A stretch of DNA of 64,000 nt from the NCBI RefSeq assembly GCF_000348685.1, contig NZ_ANLA01000010.1, forward strand, positions 100,861-164,860. The letters run 5' to 3'. Below, in pieces: positions 61,209-64,000 of this stretch (its first letter is position 1; each line of letters opens with the position of its first letter). The translations under genes and the position numbers were made by a program. The notes beneath the pieces were generated by a model. That model was not told the origin of the DNA. It did not search any database and saw nothing but the letters and a program-made list of their open reading frames with translations. The stretch is from Xanthomarina gelatinilytica (lineage in GTDB: Bacteria; Bacteroidota; Bacteroidia; Flavobacteriales; Flavobacteriaceae).

Positions 61209-64000
61209 ATGAAAAAATTATACGCTATTAAAATTCAAGCTAATAGAAATGTTTTAAAACTAGTTTTATTAACAGTTATGTTATTAAGTGCTAGTTTCTT
61301 TAGCTACAGTCAAGTTAGGGTTCCGTTTACTCCAAGGGAATCTGATTTTACTCCGGGTCAAACAGTATACAATATTAAAGGGGACTTTACCATGATAGGT
61401 AATACCAACCTTACCCTGGAAAATTATACCGATACTAGAAACAATAGTAATAACGATATGGAGTATGTTGATGTTGATGGCGATCCATCAACCAGCAACT
61501 CTTCATCGTCAACCTTAACGTTTTCAACTGAAAATGGAGCTAATCCTAATTGTTCCAATATCATATATGCAGGACTTTATTGGACTGGTAGAGGTGGAAG
61601 CAATATTACTGAACTTCAACAAAGAACCATTAAGTTTAAAGGCCCTGGACAGTCCTATCAAACTTTGGTTGCAGATGCTGGCGATATAAGATATCCTGGT
61701 GACAGCAGAATGTTTGCTGCCTATAAAGAGGTAACCTCTGAAGTGAGAAGTGCTGGCTTGGGTGAATATTTTGTAGCAGATATTGCACTTACCGAAGGTG
61801 ATGGAGGAAGTACTGGTTATTATGGTGGCTGGGGAATGGTAGTTGTTTATGAAAACTCTAAAATGAATTGGAGAGATGTAACTGTTTTTGATGGTTATGC
61901 TTATGTAACTGGCGGAACTGCCAGTCATACCTTAAATGTGTCAGGGTTTAAAGCTGTTCAAAATGGCGATGTGAATTTCAAACTAGGGATGATGGCTGGT
62001 GAAGGTGATGTTGGAATATCTGGTGATTATTTTCAAATTCGTAGACAATCCGACAATCAATACCAAAGTTTAAGCCACTCTGGAAATAGCACAAATAACT
62101 TTTTTAATTCATCCATACAAACAGGTGGAAATCCTAGAAATATTAACCGTCAAAACAATACTGGTTTGGATATTAGTATGTTTGATGTCCCTAACCCTAA
62201 CAACTCTATAATAAACAATAACCAAACCTCTACACAGTTTAGGTATGGTTCTACCCAAGATACTTATATTATCTTCAACATTGTATTTTCTGTAGATGCC
62301 TATGTACCAGAAGCAGAAGGTATTGTAACTACTACATCTGTTAACAACATGCCAAATCCGGTACCACTTGAAGTTGTACCAGGAGATATTGTGGAATATG
62401 GTATTGAAATTAAAAACAAAGGGACTGAAGCTGTGAACAACACAGTTATTACCTTACCAATTCCTTATACATCATCCTATAATGATTTAAGTATTAGTTA
62501 TACGGTAAATCCACCTTTATCATCACCTCCTGTTCCTGCTCCTTACTACAATCCTAATTTAGGAGCAACAGGATCGATAGTATGGGAAATAGGTACTTTG
62601 CCAGTTCCAAACAACCCTAACGATGTATTGGCTACTCTTTCATTTGAACTTATTGCCACTACCGATTGTGCCTTATTGGTAAATGCAAATTGTGGTACAG
62701 ATATTTCTTTGGGAGGAACTATTAGTGGTGTTGGTGACACCTCAGAAACTGTATTTAATCAAGAATTAATTCAAGGATACCAAACTGATGGTGCGTGTAT
62801 TGGTGAACCAATCCCTACTCCTAGCATAATTCCAATAAATTCTCAACAATATGTAATTGATAATTGTGGAAGTTATACGGCTGTAAGGGACTTTTATTTC
62901 TGTAATATAGGATCTACGCCTATCCAAACTTCACAGGTTAGTGCAGAATTTCCTCCAGGAACAAAATATTATAACGAATATCCTTTAACCCCTTCTACTA
63001 TTCAATACAATGCTTCTAATCCGTTTCCTCCAGTAACAGGAACGTATTATGCTATTCCTCCTGGATCAACAACTTGTTATTATCAATTTACTATACATGT
63101 AGAGGTTATTACATCTACTCCTACTGCTAACGATGTCTTTTATTGTATAGGTGACACTGCTAGCCCTTTAGCAGCTACTCCTTCAAACCAAAATTATATT
63201 TTATTATACTATACAGATAATAATCCTTCAACTATAGGACAAACCAGTATCACTCCTGACACAAGTACTTCTGGAACAACAACATACTATGTGGCTGAAG
63301 CTATTGATGAGGATTGTGTGAGCCCTAATAGAATTCCTATAGTAGTTACAGTTTACGAACAAATTACAATCTCATTAGAAAGCATTACACCTACTAGTTG
63401 TAATGACAACAATACTGGTGCCATAGATATTTCCGTGTCAGGTGGTTCTGGCAGTTACACATATTCATGGAATGATACTGCTAATTCTACTTCGCAAGAT
63501 ATATCAGGTTTACCTGCAGGATCATATACGGTTATCGTTGATGATGCCAACTCAAATTGTACAGCAACTGCAACTTACGAGATTGTAGTGGATGACAACA
63601 CGGCTCCTATTATTACAGCTCCTTCTGGAATAACTGTGGAAGGTTGTGTTTCTACCGATGTTATAATAGGAGGTTTAACAGCATTGGCATACTCTGAAAC
63701 AGAAGTAATCATAACCGAAGCTGAATTTTTAGCTGAAGGTGGCACCTATACTGAAGATAACGTTGCTGAAATAACTTATCAAGACAGTGCTTCTGGAACA
63801 TGTCCAATAACCGTAACAAGAACATTTACTATTACTGATACTTGTGGATTATCTGCCTCGGCTACGCAAACCATTACTGTTCAAGATACAACAAACCCAG
63901 TATTTGAAACGGCTCCTGCCGATATTACCGTTGAGTGCATAGATGACGTTCCTGCCATGACAAACCTTGGCTGGACCGATAACTGTGATGGTTCTGGCTC
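61209..64000 (+). CDS. very large secreted multidomain protein with SprB and HYR-like domains (3' end outside window)
   Basis: Open from ATG 61209 to the window edge without a stop: about 930 residues seen. Signal peptide near 1-36 ('LLSASFFSYSQ'). The N-terminal about 340 residues are a globular domain with 'NIIYAGLYWTGRG' and 'GYYGGWGMVVVYEN', typical of flavobacterial gliding-associated proteins. A DUF11-like domain (about 382-495, 'PLEVVPGDIVEYGIEIKNKG') follows, then a Cys-containing Ig-like region, a SprB repeat (about 727-795, 'GAIDISVSGGSGSYTYSWND' and 'LPAGSYTVIVDDANSNC') and HYR-like modules ('DNTAPIITAPSGITVEG', 'DTTNPVFETAPADITVEC'). Such proteins usually end in a gliding motility/T9SS type B sorting domain, not visible here. 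Probably a cell-surface adhesin. Confidence 0.9.
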   Translation, partial: MKKLYAIKIQANRNVLKLVLLTVMLLSASFFSYSQVRVPFTPRESDFTPGQTVYNIKGDFTMIGNTNLTLENYTDTRNNSNNDMEYVDVDGDPSTSNSSSSTLTFSTENGANPNCSNIIYAGLYWTGRGGSNITELQQRTIKFKGPGQSYQTLVADAGDIRYPGDSRMFAAYKEVTSEVRSAGLGEYFVADIALTEGDGGSTGYYGGWGMVVVYENSKMNWRDVTVFDGYAYVTGGTASHTLNVSGFKAVQNGDVNFKLGMMAGEGDVGISGDYFQIRRQSDNQYQSLSHSGNSTNNFFNSSIQTGGNPRNINRQNNTGLDISMFDVPNPNNSIINNNQTSTQFRYGSTQDTYIIFNIVFSVDAYVPEAEGIVTTTSVNNMPNPVPLEVVPGDIVEYGIEIKNKGTEAVNNTVITLPIPYTSSYNDLSISYTVNPPLSSPPVPAPYYNPNLGATGSIVWEIGTLPVPNNPNDVLATLSFELIATTDCALLVNANCGTDISLGGTISGVGDTSETVFNQELIQGYQTDGACIGEPIPTPSIIPINSQQYVIDNCGSYTAVRDFYFCNIGSTPIQTSQVSAEFPPGTKYYNEYPLTPSTIQYNASNPFPPVTGTYYAIPPGSTTCYYQFTIHVEVITSTPTANDVFYCIGDTASPLAATPSNQNYILLYYTDNNPSTIGQTSITPDTSTSGTTTYYVAEAIDEDCVSPNRIPIVVTVYEQITISLESITPTSCNDNNTGAIDISVSGGSGSYTYSWNDTANSTSQDISGLPAGSYTVIVDDANSNCTATATYEIVVDDNTAPIITAPSGITVEGCVSTDVIIGGLTALAYSETEVIITEAEFLAEGGTYTEDNVAEITYQDSASGTCPITVTRTFTITDTCGLSASATQTITVQDTTNPVFETAPADITVECIDDVPAMTNLGWTDNCDGSG

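Overview
The window is one continuous stretch of AT-rich chromosome from a member of the Bacteroidota, most likely a marine Flavobacteriaceae (genus not resolvable by eye). The evidence is the gene content (T9SS sorting domain, SprB/HYR-type surface protein, DUF4159, DUF3822, TlpA-type lipoprotein), the lack of strong Shine-Dalgarno sites, and recurrent promoters of the Bacteroidota type (TTG about 20 nt upstream of TAnnTTTG). Almost all of it is core genome. I see no prophage, insertion sequence, integrase, CRISPR array or defence island.

Layout. 0-4.9 kb: ridA, a decayed secreted-protein gene, a secreted S9 peptidase and guaC. 4.9-8.3 kb, minus strand: a glycolytic cluster pfkA-gapA-sugar kinase-mgsA, which links glycolysis to the methylglyoxal bypass. 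8.4-16.7 kb: a giant tamB divergent from tsaD, followed by a parvulin-like protein, rsmE, a DUF4159 protein and a SpoU-type methyltransferase. 16.7-20.1 kb: an AI-2E-type permease, a THUMP-like methyltransferase with a TTG start, a HAD phosphatase, and a tRNA-Ser/Pro/Arg cluster with its own promoter and terminator. 20.2-28.3 kb: a PgpH-like HD phosphodiesterase, a thiolase, an NlpC/P60 hydrolase, a TPR protein and gyrA. 28.5-38.1 kb: clpC, a small SpoIIAA-like protein, hutH, a TlpA lipoprotein, nnrD, a GNAT enzyme and a secreted aminopeptidase P. 38.3-44 kb: gcvT with a structured leader, glsA, an SDR, a pterin dehydratase, yebC and a carboxypeptidase-regulatory-like protein. 44.1-47.3 kb, minus strand: kdsB-HAD-kdnB-acyltransferase, an envelope sugar operon pointing to 8-amino-Kdo (Kdo8N). 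47.4-53.4 kb: a RecD-like helicase, a membrane protein, DUF3822, rsmD, RNase P RNA (minus) and dnaX. 53.5-56.5 kb: a lipoprotein, miaE, a T9SS cargo protein with duplicated HslJ/META-like domains, and an outer-membrane barrel. 56.5-60.2 kb, minus strand: a polyphosphate group sixA-ppk-ppx. 60.7-64 kb: a small secreted protein and the 5' part of a very large secreted multidomain protein that runs off the window.

The most interesting signal is a run of ten A residues in dnaX, placed exactly where the gamma-type (domain I-III) product would end and followed by an immediate -1-frame TAG. This suggests a programmed slippage site producing tau and gamma clamp-loader subunits. Other points worth checking are the kdnB homologue without kdnA in the kdsB operon, a 17-bp perfect palindrome upstream of the polyphosphate genes, the structured gcvT leader, promoters that would give leaderless mRNAs, and a signal-peptide lesion in the gene near 1.2 kb.
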